From: Companilactobacillus bobalius
Lineage (GTDB): Bacteria; Bacillota; Bacilli; Lactobacillales; Lactobacillaceae
Assembly (NCBI RefSeq): GCF_009764355.1
Contig: NZ_LNUA01000010.1
Location: 1 to 64,000 of the forward strand
Length of the DNA stretch: 64,000 bases
Direction of reading: 5' to 3'
Shown: positions 24,651 through 33,898 of the stretch, in pieces
Layout of the letters: the number at the start of each line of letters is the position of its first letter
Position numbering within the stretch: the stretch's first letter is position 1
The notes under the pieces: generated by a model
The model's input: only the letters and a program-made list of their open reading frames with translations
Told to the model about the DNA's origin: nothing
The model's database searches: none
Position numbers and translations under genes: made by a program

Positions 24651-26618
24651 TTAGTTAGCTTGTGCAGGTTCACGGCTACCTAATCTTACCTTTTCAACAG
24701 CATGACTGCTTTCAAGGTCTTCTTCTTTGAATCCGAAGAGGTATGTACATACAAATGAAACAACAATTGTAACAGCTGATGCGATTAAGTATCCTGTGAA
24801 GCTACTGTCAATACCCTTTGGATTGATGAATGAAGCAAATCCGATTAATGAACCGGCGAAGCCCCACATATCAACATGCATTAATCCGGTAATCAAGCCA
24901 CCAACGGCACTACCGATATTTGCTGTCCAGAAGATACGACCATATTTCAAATTAATACCATACATTGCAGGTTCTGTAACTCCAGCAAAAGCTGAAAGTG
25001 TAGCGGCACCGGCAATTTGTTTCATATCAATGTTCTTCTTTGTTTTAACAAAGACAGCCATTGCAGCAGCACCTTGAGCAACCATTGTTGCAGAAACAAT
25101 AGCGTTCAATGCACTGTGTCCTGTTGTAGCAATTTGACTAGCAACAACGGGAATAACAGCCCAGTGTAAACCGAAGATAACCAAACATTGATAGAATCCA
25201 CCGATCAACAATCCAGAAATAGCAGGACTGAACTTCAATAGAGCAACGATACCATTTGCTAAGTAAGAACTTAGAAGTGTAATAACTGGTCCGACGATAA
25301 CGATAATAATTGCACTGACAATAAATACTTCTAGTAGAGGACTAAGGATCATACGTAGTGACATAACAATGTGTTTCTTGAGCCATGGTTCTATCTTTGA
25401 AGCAATCCATGCCGCAGCGATCATTGGGAAAATTGAATAAGTATAGTTTGCGATATGAATAGGAATACCAAAGAAGTTACTGTTGAAATTCATTGCGGTA
25501 CTACTTGTTTTAGTTGCTACTTGTACCAAGGTTGGATATGCCAAAACACCACCGATAACACCCATGATGATCTGGTTAGCACCTAATCTCTTAGCAGCTG
25601 TGAAACCAACTAGAATAGGTAGGAAATAAAATACTGAATCACCCATTGCACTAATAATCATATATGTAGAACTTGTTGCAGATAACCATTTAGCTGAAAC
25701 GATTAAAGCTAATAATCCCTTTAAAATACCTGATGCAGCTAACAATCCAATGATAGGCATCATGCTGGCTGTGATTACACCAATTAAAGCACTGAAATAA
25801 AACTTTGTCTTAGGCCAAACACCTCTTGGAGCTTCAACCTTTTCTTTCTTAACTTCAGAATCTCCACCAAATCCAGGTCCTAAAGCTTTAACAACAGCAT
25901 CATAAACATCTTCAACTGCAGGTCCAATAACAACTTGATATTGTCCACCAGCTTTAGCGACATCTAGAACACCCTTCATGGATTTGATAGTGTCATCGTT
26001 AGCTTTGTTGTCATCTTTCAAATAGAAACGAACACGTGTGATACAGTGAATAACATTTTCAACGTTACTTACTCCACCAACATTCTTAACGATATCTTTA
26101 CCTAGCTGGTCATAATCGACCTTGCCTGATGGTTTAGCAGTAGATTCTCCAGGAGCCATCAAACTAACTTCAGCAACACTGTTACCAGCTTTAACATCAC
26201 CTTTAGTGACGTTAACATCTTTAACCATCTTATTAGTATTGGTAAGAGCAACGATCACATCTGTTACTTTACCAGCCTTTTTGACAGCATCAATGTCCAT
26301 TGTAGCTATCTTTTGACCAGCTGTAACTGTATCTCCTTCTTTAACAAATAGTTCAAAAGGAGCACCGTTTAATTCAACTGTATCAACACCCATGTGAACC
26401 AAAACTTCTAATCCATCATCAGTACTGAATCCAATTGCGTGTTTCGTTGAAGCTACTAACATAACTTTCCCAGAGACTGGGGACAAAATCTCATTTCCAG
26501 TAGGAATAACTCCAAATCCGTCACCCATATCTTTTTCAGAAAACATTGGGTCATGAACTTCAGTTATTGGTACAGCCTGACCATTTACGGGAGCAAGCAT
26601 TTTAACTGTACTCTTCAT
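24651..26618 (-). CDS. PTS sugar transporter EIIABC, glucoside/trehalose type
   Basis: A 655-residue fused PTS permease in the order IIA-IIB-IIC. EIIA-Glc-type domain, residues 1-150, with phosphorylation His75 in EVLVHMGVDTVEL and partner His60. EIIB about 165-255, with Cys192 in HCITRVRFYL. EIIC about 275-640, with ten or so membrane segments (LIGVITASMMPIIGLLAASG, GVTEPAMYGINLKYGR). Domain sequence places it in the glucose-glucoside superfamily, closest in style to trehalose or beta-glucoside carriers. It faces a divergent GH65 phosphorylase, so a disaccharide such as trehalose, delivered as the 6-phosphate, is the best guess. Confidence 0.88.
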   Translation of the reverse strand: MKSTVKMLAPVNGQAVPITEVHDPMFSEKDMGDGFGVIPTGNEILSPVSGKVMLVASTKHAIGFSTDDGLEVLVHMGVDTVELNGAPFELFVKEGDTVTAGQKIATMDIDAVKKAGKVTDVIVALTNTNKMVKDVNVTKGDVKAGNSVAEVSLMAPGESTAKPSGKVDYDQLGKDIVKNVGGVSNVENVIHCITRVRFYLKDDNKANDDTIKSMKGVLDVAKAGGQYQVVIGPAVEDVYDAVVKALGPGFGGDSEVKKEKVEAPRGVWPKTKFYFSALIGVITASMMPIIGLLAASGILKGLLALIVSAKWLSATSSTYMIISAMGDSVFYFLPILVGFTAAKRLGANQIIMGVIGGVLAYPTLVQVATKTSSTAMNFNSNFFGIPIHIANYTYSIFPMIAAAWIASKIEPWLKKHIVMSLRMILSPLLEVFIVSAIIIVIVGPVITLLSSYLANGIVALLKFSPAISGLLIGGFYQCLVIFGLHWAVIPVVASQIATTGHSALNAIVSATMVAQGAAAMAVFVKTKKNIDMKQIAGAATLSAFAGVTEPAMYGINLKYGRIFWTANIGSAVGGLITGLMHVDMWGFAGSLIGFASFINPKGIDSSFTGYLIASAVTIVVSFVCTYLFGFKEEDLESSHAVEKVRLGSREPAQAN

Positions 26619-26642
26619 AAGAATAGCACCTCCTTAAATTTA

Positions 26643-26654
26643 GTAACCGGTTAC
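26643..26654. promoter_or_regulatory. Palindromic operator/cre-like site of the PTS gene
   Basis: GTAACCGGTTAC is a perfect 12-bp palindrome 25 bases upstream of the PTS start. With flanking bases the minus strand reads TGTAACCGGTTACT, which also fits the loose cre pattern. A LacI-type local repressor or CcpA are both possible; no local regulator gene is present. Confidence 0.55.
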
Positions 26655-26819
26655 ATCTTTCATTCATAATAATAATACGTCTTGTCATGTATAAACATCA
26701 AGTTAGAACATTTTTTATTATAAAATTCGCACTAAAACCGTATTGACGGGGTGTATAATACGTATTGTAATAATGTGTTTAAACAAATATATAGCTTTTT
26801 ATTTATGGAGGAAATAGTC

Positions 26820-29522
26820 ATGAAACCCTTATATTTAAAGTTTACAGATGATGAAATTATTTATTCCGACAATAAAGATCTAACTGATCAACAAAGTTAT
26901 AAGCTTAATCCTGGACAAGAGTTAAAAGAAAATTTTCAGGATTTTGCAAAAAATCTTTCGACTCCAATCGATTCTTTGATACTTACAAATACACATGAAA
27001 GTTTACTAAATAAAAATTTAATTACCTATAATGGCCAAACGATCGATTGTCGCAATGATTTGGAAAATATCTTCCACGTTCCAGTAGTCAATATGGAAGA
27101 CATCCGCAAAGATGGTCTGGCTTTGGCCATTCACAATGCGATTAGTTACTCCGGCTGGCACTTGGACTACAACCATTTGGATCACGACAAACGTCAATAC
27201 GGTCAAGAATCCATGCAAACAATCGGTAATGGCTTTTTAGGTTTAAGGGGTACTTACTTAGAAGCCAAAGCTAATGACGACAATTATCCTGCCACGTATG
27301 TTGCTGGCGTCTTCAATCAATTATCTACTCCAATCAATGGCCGTGAAGTTATCAATGAAGACCTCGTTAACCTGCCAAATTCCCAATATATCAGCTTTAA
27401 AGTAGATGAAGGTGACTATCTTAGAATCAAAGATGATTTGGTTCAGGAATCCGTACGTTCTCTAGACATGAAACATGGAATTTTAACAATTTCTACTATT
27501 ATAAAGTTGGATGATGGCAAAGAATTGAAAGTAGTTGCTAAAAAATTGGCCGACCTGAAAAATTATCACGATTACTACCTTCAATATTCTGTCACACCCC
27601 TGAATTTCTATGGCAAAATAACTTTATTGACTCAAACAGACGCTTCAGTTGTGAACAGCAATGTCGCTAGATATCGTAATTTGGCCAATAAACACTTAGT
27701 CGTCGACAATATTGAAAACAACGACAAAGAAATACTAATGCTAGCTCACACTAACCAATCTCAAATTGATTTAGCTATTAAGACTAATATTTCCTATCCT
27801 GATATCGACAATGCTCAATATTATATGGAGAATAAATCTGAGGTAGCTAGCCAATTTATTGCTTTTAATGTCAAACCAAACCACACTTACACTCTAGAAA
27901 AGGCCGTCAGCATTTTCACTTCACTTGAAACCAACCCTGACATGATTGACACCGCCAGAAATCACAAATTCATCCCTACCTTTGCAGGTGCTCAAGAAGC
28001 ATCAAAAGAGGCTTGGCACGATGTTTGGAAGAAAGAAAATATCATTGTTTCTGGGGACGTTACTGCACAAAAGTTATTACATTTGAATTGTTTCAGTATG
28101 ACGATTGCTGCACAAGAACTTGCTAACAAACATTTAGATGTTTCAGTCGGTTCCAGAGGCCTAACTGGTGAAGGTTATCGTGGACATATTTTCTGGGATG
28201 AACTCTTTGATATGAACTTCTATCTCCTACACTATCCAGAATTGGTTAAAAACTTAATGATGTATCGCTATAACCGTTTAGATGCCGCCGAAGAATATGC
28301 CGCAGCTAGCGATTACAAAGGAGCTATGTTCCCATGGCAAAGTGGCATGTATGGTGACGAACAATCACAAGAAGTTCACCTAAATCCCATGACTAACACT
28401 TGGGACCCTGACAATTCTAGAAAACAACGTCACGTTTCCTTAGCCGTAGCCTATAATGTTCTAAATTATTACAACGCTACCCAAGATGAAGCTTTCATGA
28501 GTCAATATGGATTGGAAATGCTTTTTGATATTGCTGAATTCTGGATTAGTATGTCCAAATTTGATCCTGACACTGGAAAGTACACAATCTCCGATGTCAT
28601 GGGACCAGATGAATTCCACGAAAATTATCCTGGTGATACTGATAACCAAGGCTTAAAGAACAATGCTTATACAAATATCATGGTCAGTTGGTTCTTCAAG
28701 AAACTTGCAAAATTAATTGAAGATGAACCTGCTAAAGTAATCGATGATAATCTCAAGAGAACTAATTTCACCCAAGAGAACATCAAAGATCTGAATAATA
28801 TCAGACACAACCTCAAATTAGACTTCAGTGGTGACATTCTTGGTCAATTTGAAGGTTACTTTGATCTCAAGGAAATCGACTTTAACAAGTATCGTCAACA
28901 ATATGGCAATATTTCTAGAATGGACCGAATTCTCAAAGCCCATCATGATTCTCCTGATAATTACCAAATTGCTAAACAAGCTGACACTTTAATGGCCCTA
29001 TTTAATATTCGTGAGAGTGCCTTTCTAAAAATTATGCTTGATTTAGATTATCCAATTGTTAACCCTAATAAATTTATTCATGACAATATTAAATACTATA
29101 TTGCCAGAACAACCCATGGCTCCACTCTTTCTCGAATCGTTTACTCAATGTTGATGCTTAAAATCGGTGAAGACAAACAAGCTTGGAAACTATTCTACGA
29201 AGCACTTACTAGCGACTACTATGACATTCAAGGTGGTACGACTGCCGAAGGTATCCATTTAGGTGTTATGGGTGCAACATTAAATGTCGTTACCTCCTAC
29301 TTTGCTGGTGTAGACTATCGCGGCAAGATGCTTGAAGTTAATCCACACATGCCAAAGCAATGGGAAGAAGTAGATTTTCAAATGACTTTTAGGGATGTCA
29401 ATTTCAAATTCAGAGTTACTGACAATACTTTTATCGTAACGACTGATAAGGATACGGAAATCAAATTTCTTAACCAAAAATTACCATTAACCGCTAACCA
29501 AGAGATTCAATTGACTTACTAA
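26820..29522 (+). CDS. GH65 disaccharide (phosphate) phosphorylase with N-terminal extension
   Basis: A 900-residue enzyme. From Trp113 onward it is a normal GH65 phosphorylase: ESMQTIGNGFLGLRGTYLE, VGSRGLTGEGYRGHIFWDELFDMNF, and the general-acid motif VMGPDEFHE (Glu598). The phosphate-binding end is THGSTLSRIVYSMLM. Such enzymes split maltose, trehalose, kojibiose or their 6-phosphates with inorganic phosphate, giving beta-glucose 1-phosphate. Residues 1-110 are extra compared with the usual ~760 residues and match no domain I can name with confidence. GGAGG precedes the ATG at 26820. Divergent from a PTS gene; no beta-phosphoglucomutase gene is adjacent. Confidence 0.85.
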   Translation: MKPLYLKFTDDEIIYSDNKDLTDQQSYKLNPGQELKENFQDFAKNLSTPIDSLILTNTHESLLNKNLITYNGQTIDCRNDLENIFHVPVVNMEDIRKDGLALAIHNAISYSGWHLDYNHLDHDKRQYGQESMQTIGNGFLGLRGTYLEAKANDDNYPATYVAGVFNQLSTPINGREVINEDLVNLPNSQYISFKVDEGDYLRIKDDLVQESVRSLDMKHGILTISTIIKLDDGKELKVVAKKLADLKNYHDYYLQYSVTPLNFYGKITLLTQTDASVVNSNVARYRNLANKHLVVDNIENNDKEILMLAHTNQSQIDLAIKTNISYPDIDNAQYYMENKSEVASQFIAFNVKPNHTYTLEKAVSIFTSLETNPDMIDTARNHKFIPTFAGAQEASKEAWHDVWKKENIIVSGDVTAQKLLHLNCFSMTIAAQELANKHLDVSVGSRGLTGEGYRGHIFWDELFDMNFYLLHYPELVKNLMMYRYNRLDAAEEYAAASDYKGAMFPWQSGMYGDEQSQEVHLNPMTNTWDPDNSRKQRHVSLAVAYNVLNYYNATQDEAFMSQYGLEMLFDIAEFWISMSKFDPDTGKYTISDVMGPDEFHENYPGDTDNQGLKNNAYTNIMVSWFFKKLAKLIEDEPAKVIDDNLKRTNFTQENIKDLNNIRHNLKLDFSGDILGQFEGYFDLKEIDFNKYRQQYGNISRMDRILKAHHDSPDNYQIAKQADTLMALFNIRESAFLKIMLDLDYPIVNPNKFIHDNIKYYIARTTHGSTLSRIVYSMLMLKIGEDKQAWKLFYEALTSDYYDIQGGTTAEGIHLGVMGATLNVVTSYFAGVDYRGKMLEVNPHMPKQWEEVDFQMTFRDVNFKFRVTDNTFIVTTDKDTEIKFLNQKLPLTANQEIQLTY

Positions 29523-29530
29523 ATAACAAT

Positions 29531-29587
29531 AAACAAGCTATACCAACTGTAATTGGAGTTCTTTTACGGTCAGTATGGCTTGTTTTA
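29531..29587 (+). terminator. Terminator of the GH65 gene
   Basis: AAACAAGC pairs with GCTTGTTT, and ATAC with GTAT inside, followed by T residues shortly after the GH65 stop. Confidence 0.7.
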
Positions 29588-29712
29588 CTTATACGCTTAC
29601 ACCCAGATGTGACAAGTTACTCAAAAATAACTTAATCTTTCGGTTCTACCCCCTTACCAATCAAAAATAAAATGATAGAATATTCATAATCTTTATGGAG
29701 GGGTTTAGACAT

Positions 29713-31077
29713 ATGATAGATCTGACTAACGGCAGACCTATAAAAGTTATTTTTCTGTATACCATACCTTTGCTATTAGGTAACTTTTTCCAACAATTCT
29801 ATAGCTTTATTGATACCTTAATTGTTGGTAAAACTATCAGTGTCAATGCTTTAGCCAGCGTTGGTGCGACAGGGGGATTAACAGCACTAGTCATTGGATT
29901 TGCTCAAGGGATGACCAGTGGTTTAACTATTTTAACCGCAAGAAAATATGGAGCCAACGATGAGGCTGGTGTAAGACAAAGTTTTGCTTCAGGAATCATC
30001 ATTTCTCTATTTATCATCGTTGTTTTTACAACGATTGCTCTTTTAGTAGCTTATCCACTGCTTGTCGCCATGCAAACACCTAAAGTGTTGCTACATGACT
30101 CATTTATCTTTTTGGAGATTATCTTTGCAGGAATCTTTTCTTTTGTAGGCTTTGATTTTTTGGGAAACACAATGCGAGCACTTGGAGATTCAAGAGTGCC
30201 TCTATTCTTTTTAATCGTAAGTACAGTTTTAAACATTCTTTTAGAGTTAGTGTTCATTCTCTATTTGAAGATGGGCGTAGCTGGTGCTGGTTTAGCCACT
30301 GTTGTTGCGCAAACAATCACTTTTGTAATTCTTTATTTCTACATTAGAAAACACATCCCATATTTAATTTTAACCCGTGATGATTTCAAAATTGATATGG
30401 ACGAAATCAAGGAATTGTTAAAAATTAGTTTGCCAATGGGCTTTCAATCTTCCATCATCGCTATTGGTTCAATCATTCTACAATTCATGCTCAACACCTT
30501 AGGTGCCAATGCGGTTGCTGCATACACGGTTGCAGGAAGAGTTGAACAAATTGCCACCTTACCAGCCTTTAGTTTTGGTTTGGCTCTAGTTAACTTCACT
30601 GCTCAAAATATGGGTGCTAAGAAATTTGATCGTATCTTGAAGGGTGTCAAAGATGGAATTTTAGTCTCAGTAATTTCTAGTCTTGTCATCGGAATCTTTT
30701 TGATTTTCTTTGGTCAATCAATTTCTCATCTATTCATGAATGGTAGTGAAACAAAAGTTTTGAATTTGATTCAAATTTACTACTACTTCAATGGTTCGAC
30801 CTACTTTATCTTGTCAATTCTCTTCATTGTCAGATATACATTACAAGGATTGGGCAATCAAAAAGCACCAACAATTGCAGGTATTGCCGAACTATTAATG
30901 AGAGTCTTTGCTGGTGTCGTTCTTATCCGTATCTTCGGATTCTACGGTGCTGCCATGGCTAATCCACTGGCTTGGACCGGTTCAGTATTGGTATTAGTAA
31001 GTACTTGGAATATCGAGATTAAGAAACTGAAAAATATGAAGAACCTTCTGAATCACGAGGAAACAGCTTCAGAATAG
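29713..31077 (+). CDS. MATE family efflux transporter
   Basis: A 454-residue multidrug/toxin exporter with 12 membrane segments in two homologous halves. The opening MIDLTNGRPIKVIFLYTIPLLLGNFFQQFYSFIDTLIVGK and the block ALGDSRVPLFFLIVSTVLNILLELVFI are typical of bacterial MATE proteins (NorM/DinF-like branch). An ATG at 29695 is in frame, but GGAGGGG lies nine bases before the ATG at 29713. Transported compound unknown. Followed by a structured repeat rather than a simple terminator. Confidence 0.92.
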   Translation: MIDLTNGRPIKVIFLYTIPLLLGNFFQQFYSFIDTLIVGKTISVNALASVGATGGLTALVIGFAQGMTSGLTILTARKYGANDEAGVRQSFASGIIISLFIIVVFTTIALLVAYPLLVAMQTPKVLLHDSFIFLEIIFAGIFSFVGFDFLGNTMRALGDSRVPLFFLIVSTVLNILLELVFILYLKMGVAGAGLATVVAQTITFVILYFYIRKHIPYLILTRDDFKIDMDEIKELLKISLPMGFQSSIIAIGSIILQFMLNTLGANAVAAYTVAGRVEQIATLPAFSFGLALVNFTAQNMGAKKFDRILKGVKDGILVSVISSLVIGIFLIFFGQSISHLFMNGSETKVLNLIQIYYYFNGSTYFILSILFIVRYTLQGLGNQKAPTIAGIAELLMRVFAGVVLIRIFGFYGAAMANPLAWTGSVLVLVSTWNIEIKKLKNMKNLLNHEETASE

Positions 31078-31105
31078 CTAATTTCTTACCTAGTTGTGGT
31101 TAAAA

Positions 31106-31315
31106 ATTCCGTCCTCCACAACAAGAAAATTTGGCTGGAACGCCATGGGCCGACTTGGAGCTAATTATTTTACACTTCGTGCAAAATAATGGATCTTCAA
31201 ATTTGGCCTTTATCTAAGCAATAAATTGCTAAGATAAATCTCATGGCTGAGCCAATTTTCTTGTTGTTCCGGACTAAATCCGGCTTTGTTTCTTAGATGT
31301 TTTAAAACCTAAATA
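31106..31315. repeat. Structured intergenic repeat, copy A2 with tail
   Basis: Outer arms 31120-31136 and 31250-31265 pair over 16 bp with one bulge. Inner stem ATTATTTT/AAAATAAT encloses CACTTCGTG, and a third hairpin is AGCAAT/ATTGCT. The base sequence differs widely from copies A1 and A4, yet every stem is kept. After the right arm comes a conserved tail TTGTTCCGGACTAAATCCGG, also found at 38513 and 63160. The repeat fills the 253 bases between the MATE gene and the first Hsp20 gene. Confidence 0.7.
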
Positions 31316-31330
31316 GGAACTGCATCTATA

Positions 31331-31768
31331 TTAGTCAATATCGATATGGTGTTCTGAGCTAGTTTTCTTTTCTAACTTAGGGAGGATAACCTTCAAGACA
31401 CCATTGTCATAGTTAGCTTTGATGTTCTCAACGTCGGCTGCTGGTAAGTGATATTGTCTCATGAAGCGGCCACTTGTGCGTTCGGACATAATCATGTCGC
31501 CGTTCTTATCGTTATGATCATTAAAGCTGTCGCGACGGCCACTAACGGTCAAAACATCATCTTGATAATTGATGTCGATATTCTTCTTATCAAAAGCTGG
31601 CATATCAATATGTACTTCATAATCTTTATCTGTTTCTTTAATGTCAGTCTTCAAATTAGAACCTTCTAAAGCACTATCTTCGAATAATGATGGAAAACTA
31701 GTCATCCATTTGTCTCCATTGAAAAAGTCTCTCATTAAATTGTTACGATTCATAATTTCATTTACCAT
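31331..31768 (-). CDS. Small heat shock protein Hsp20 (copy 1)
   Basis: A 145-residue alpha-crystallin-type chaperone that holds unfolding proteins in a refoldable state. N-terminal arm (MNRNNLMRDFFNGDKWMTSFPSLF), alpha-crystallin domain about 40-135 beginning LKTDIKETDKDYEVHIDMPAFDKKNIDI, and the conserved GVLKVILPKL motif near the end. Preceded by a perfect CIRCE element, so under HrcA control. Tandem paralogue of the next gene, sharing the N-terminal M-NEIM-RN-LMR pattern and the C-terminal HHIDID. Confidence 0.95.
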   Translation of the reverse strand: MVNEIMNRNNLMRDFFNGDKWMTSFPSLFEDSALEGSNLKTDIKETDKDYEVHIDMPAFDKKNIDINYQDDVLTVSGRRDSFNDHNDKNGDMIMSERTSGRFMRQYHLPAADVENIKANYDNGVLKVILPKLEKKTSSEHHIDID

Positions 31769-31806
31769 AAATAATTAACTCCTTTTTAAAAGAATAAATT
31801 TGTTTT

Positions 31807-31833
31807 TTAGCACTCATCGAGTACGAGTGCTAA
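31807..31833. promoter_or_regulatory. CIRCE operator (HrcA) of Hsp20 copy 1
   Basis: TTAGCACTC, nine bases, GAGTGCTAA: a perfect CIRCE inverted repeat 39 bases before the start of the leftward Hsp20 gene. Confidence 0.95.
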
Positions 31834-31862
31834 TGGAACTCCAAAAAAATAAGCTTAAAGCG

Positions 31863-32300
31863 TTAGTCAATATCGATGTGATGTCCAGAATCTACTTCCT
31901 TATTTATCTTTGGAAGAGTGATTTCCAAAACACCTTTGTTATATGTAGCTTTGATATTATCTTGATCAACTTGTGGCAATCTGTATTGTCTCATGAAATG
32001 ACCACTTGAACGTTCAGACATAATTACATCACCATTTTTATCATTATGATCAGTGAAACTGTCACGGTGACCACTAATAGTTAAAACATTATTATCATAC
32101 GTAATATCAATGTTCTTCTTATCAACTGCGGGAAGATCAACGTGTACTTCATAATTTTGATTATTTTCTTTAATATCAGTCTTTAATGTTGAATCTTCGG
32201 GAAAATTATTGTCAAATATAGATGGAAAACTATTCATCCAAGAGTCACTATTAAACCAGTTTCTCATTAAATCGTTACGGTCCATAATTTCATTTGCCAT
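31863..32300 (-). CDS. Small heat shock protein Hsp20 (copy 2)
   Basis: A 145-residue alpha-crystallin chaperone, paralogue of the gene at 31331 with identical length and very similar domain (LKTDIKENNQNYEVHVDLPAVDKKNIDI, GVLEITLPKINKEVDSGHHIDID). The larger differences are in the N-terminal arm, which usually tunes oligomer size and client choice. It has its own perfect CIRCE upstream, so each copy is a separate HrcA-controlled unit. GGAAG precedes the ATG. Confidence 0.95.
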   Translation of the reverse strand: MANEIMDRNDLMRNWFNSDSWMNSFPSIFDNNFPEDSTLKTDIKENNQNYEVHVDLPAVDKKNIDITYDNNVLTISGHRDSFTDHNDKNGDVIMSERSSGHFMRQYRLPQVDQDNIKATYNKGVLEITLPKINKEVDSGHHIDID

Positions 32301-32367
32301 ATTTTATTACTTCCTTTCCCTTAATTACAAATACAGTATAAAACCTGAATTATGGAAGTTCAAGAAT

Positions 32368-32394
32368 TTAGCACTCTTAATTAACGAGTGCTAA
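32368..32394. promoter_or_regulatory. CIRCE operator (HrcA) of Hsp20 copy 2
   Basis: TTAGCACTC, nine bases (TTAATTAAC), GAGTGCTAA: a perfect CIRCE 68 bases upstream of the second Hsp20 gene. It lies between that gene and the divergent DUF488 gene, so it might also affect the latter. Confidence 0.95.
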
Positions 32395-32469
32395 TTTTAG
32401 CAAAAAGTAAGTAAAAAATAACCGTATATTATGTGATACAATTAACTTAGTAAAGAAGAGGATGTTAAG

Positions 32470-32829
32470 ATGACTAAATTAGTTATGAAACGTATTTACG
32501 ACAAAGATTTACCAGCAGGGTATCGTGTGCTGGTAGATCGGCTTTGGCCACGTGGTATGTCTAAAGTACGTGCAGACCTTGACTTATGGGCAAAAGAGAT
32601 AGCCCCATCAGCAGAATTGCGTAAGTGGTTTGGACATGATCCTGAAAAATATTTAGAATTTAAGAACAAATATTTAGATGAGATTAACAATAATCCATAT
32701 ACCAAAGAATTTCTAAAGTCCTTAAAAGAGGCTCTTCAAACACAAGACGTACTGATACTATATAGTGCAAAAGATGAAGAACATAATGACGCTGTAGTGC
32801 TAATGGAATATCTAAATTCGAATATTTAA
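32470..32829 (+). CDS. DUF488 family protein
   Basis: A 119-residue YeaO-like DUF488 protein with the family signature RIYDKDLPAGYRVLVDRLWPRGMSKVRADLDLWAKEIAPS at residues 8-47 and LILYSAKDEEHNDA near the C-terminus. Biochemical role not established. AAGAGG precedes the ATG, and an extended -10 TGATACAAT lies about 35 bases upstream. It shares its upstream region with the CIRCE-controlled Hsp20 gene. An AraC gene follows after 27 bases, possibly cotranscribed. Confidence 0.88.
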   Translation: MTKLVMKRIYDKDLPAGYRVLVDRLWPRGMSKVRADLDLWAKEIAPSAELRKWFGHDPEKYLEFKNKYLDEINNNPYTKEFLKSLKEALQTQDVLILYSAKDEEHNDAVVLMEYLNSNI

Positions 32830-32856
32830 GTATTGTAGATTGGTTGGCTAACAATT

Positions 32857-33702
32857 ATGGAAGAATTTGATTTGCAATCTTTATTATCTAGTAGTGATAA
32901 GTTATTGATTCATCTGTTGCAATCATATGCACAGACCAATGATATAGCTATTTTTGTGTTAAACAATGAGGATCATTTACAGGCTGGAATTTTTGGTAAA
33001 CTAACGAGGAAAACTGAATTAACACGGGTAAATAAAACTAGAGACTTATCTAAGTTGAGTATTAACAAATGTAAGTATGATATGGAATATGCTGATGCAC
33101 CGTTGCGTATTTCTATAATCAATCAACGAATAGGAAAAATTTGTGTTGCTCAGGATATTTTGAAAAATACTGATCCGAGTAATATTGTAGTAATTCAAAA
33201 ATTACAGCAACAAGTTGAATATTTAAGATATTTATTTGAGAGTGTATCAAAGCTGATCATCAAGGAGAGAGGAATTGATGATTTCATAATTAAATATTCA
33301 CTAGATGTCGACGAAGCTATCGATGATCTCGAAAATGATGAGAGTGGTGCATTGAAGAGAATCAGACATCTGTCGACTTCAAATGAATCGATTATTTCTG
33401 CAATTGAGTTTATTGATAATAATTTAGATAAGCGTTTAACACTTGATCAAGTATCGGGCAAAGTTTATTTGTCGGATTATTATTTCAGTAAACTGTTTAA
33501 GAGGGAAACAGGTTTGAGTTTTTCGGTGTATTTGAATGCCCGAAAAATTCAAAAAGCCATGATTCTCTTAAAGGAATCAGATAACAGTATTAATGAAATT
33601 TCGGATGCATTAGGTTTTACTAGATTGAGCTACTTTAGTCAGACGTTCAAAAAGTACACTGGCTATGCACCGACGAAATATCGTATTGATGGAAAAGAGT
33701 AA
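32857..33702 (+). CDS. AraC family regulator
   Basis: A 281-residue regulator with an unusual N-terminal sensor of about 170 residues (not a cupin; mixed alpha/beta) and a C-terminal AraC DNA-binding domain: LTLDQVSGKVYLSDYYFSKLFKRETGLSFSVYLNARK, then INEISDALGFTRLSYFSQTFKKYTGYAPTKYR. The sensor may be PocR/GAF-like, but I cannot prove it. The ribosome-binding site is weak, so translation may depend on the DUF488 gene just upstream. The target is not evident. Confidence 0.88.
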   Translation: MEEFDLQSLLSSSDKLLIHLLQSYAQTNDIAIFVLNNEDHLQAGIFGKLTRKTELTRVNKTRDLSKLSINKCKYDMEYADAPLRISIINQRIGKICVAQDILKNTDPSNIVVIQKLQQQVEYLRYLFESVSKLIIKERGIDDFIIKYSLDVDEAIDDLENDESGALKRIRHLSTSNESIISAIEFIDNNLDKRLTLDQVSGKVYLSDYYFSKLFKRETGLSFSVYLNARKIQKAMILLKESDNSINEISDALGFTRLSYFSQTFKKYTGYAPTKYRIDGKE

Positions 33703-33705
33703 TAA

Positions 33706-33749
33706 AAATGTAGGGGGCATTCTTACTAATGCTTCCTGCATTTTTTGTT
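33706..33749 (+). terminator. Terminator of the AraC gene
   Basis: AAAATGTAGGGGGCATT pairs imperfectly with AATGCTTCCTGCATTTT, followed by T residues. Confidence 0.75.
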
Positions 33750-33770
33750 TACCCTGATAATTATTTCAAT

Positions 33771-33785
33771 GTGTAAGCGATAACT
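33771..33785 (+). promoter_or_regulatory. cre-like site upstream of the APC permease
   Basis: GTGTAAGCGATAACT matches the cre pattern except for its first base. It lies 114 bases upstream of the permease gene and suggests CcpA influence on amino-acid uptake. Confidence 0.5.
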
Positions 33786-33898
33786 AGACGTGTGTACAGG
33801 ATTTATGCACAAATTATCTTTTTTTATGAAAAAAATTGTAGTAAAATTTAGGCTTAATGTAAATTACTTGTTTTTGTGTAATTTAAGGAGAGATATTT

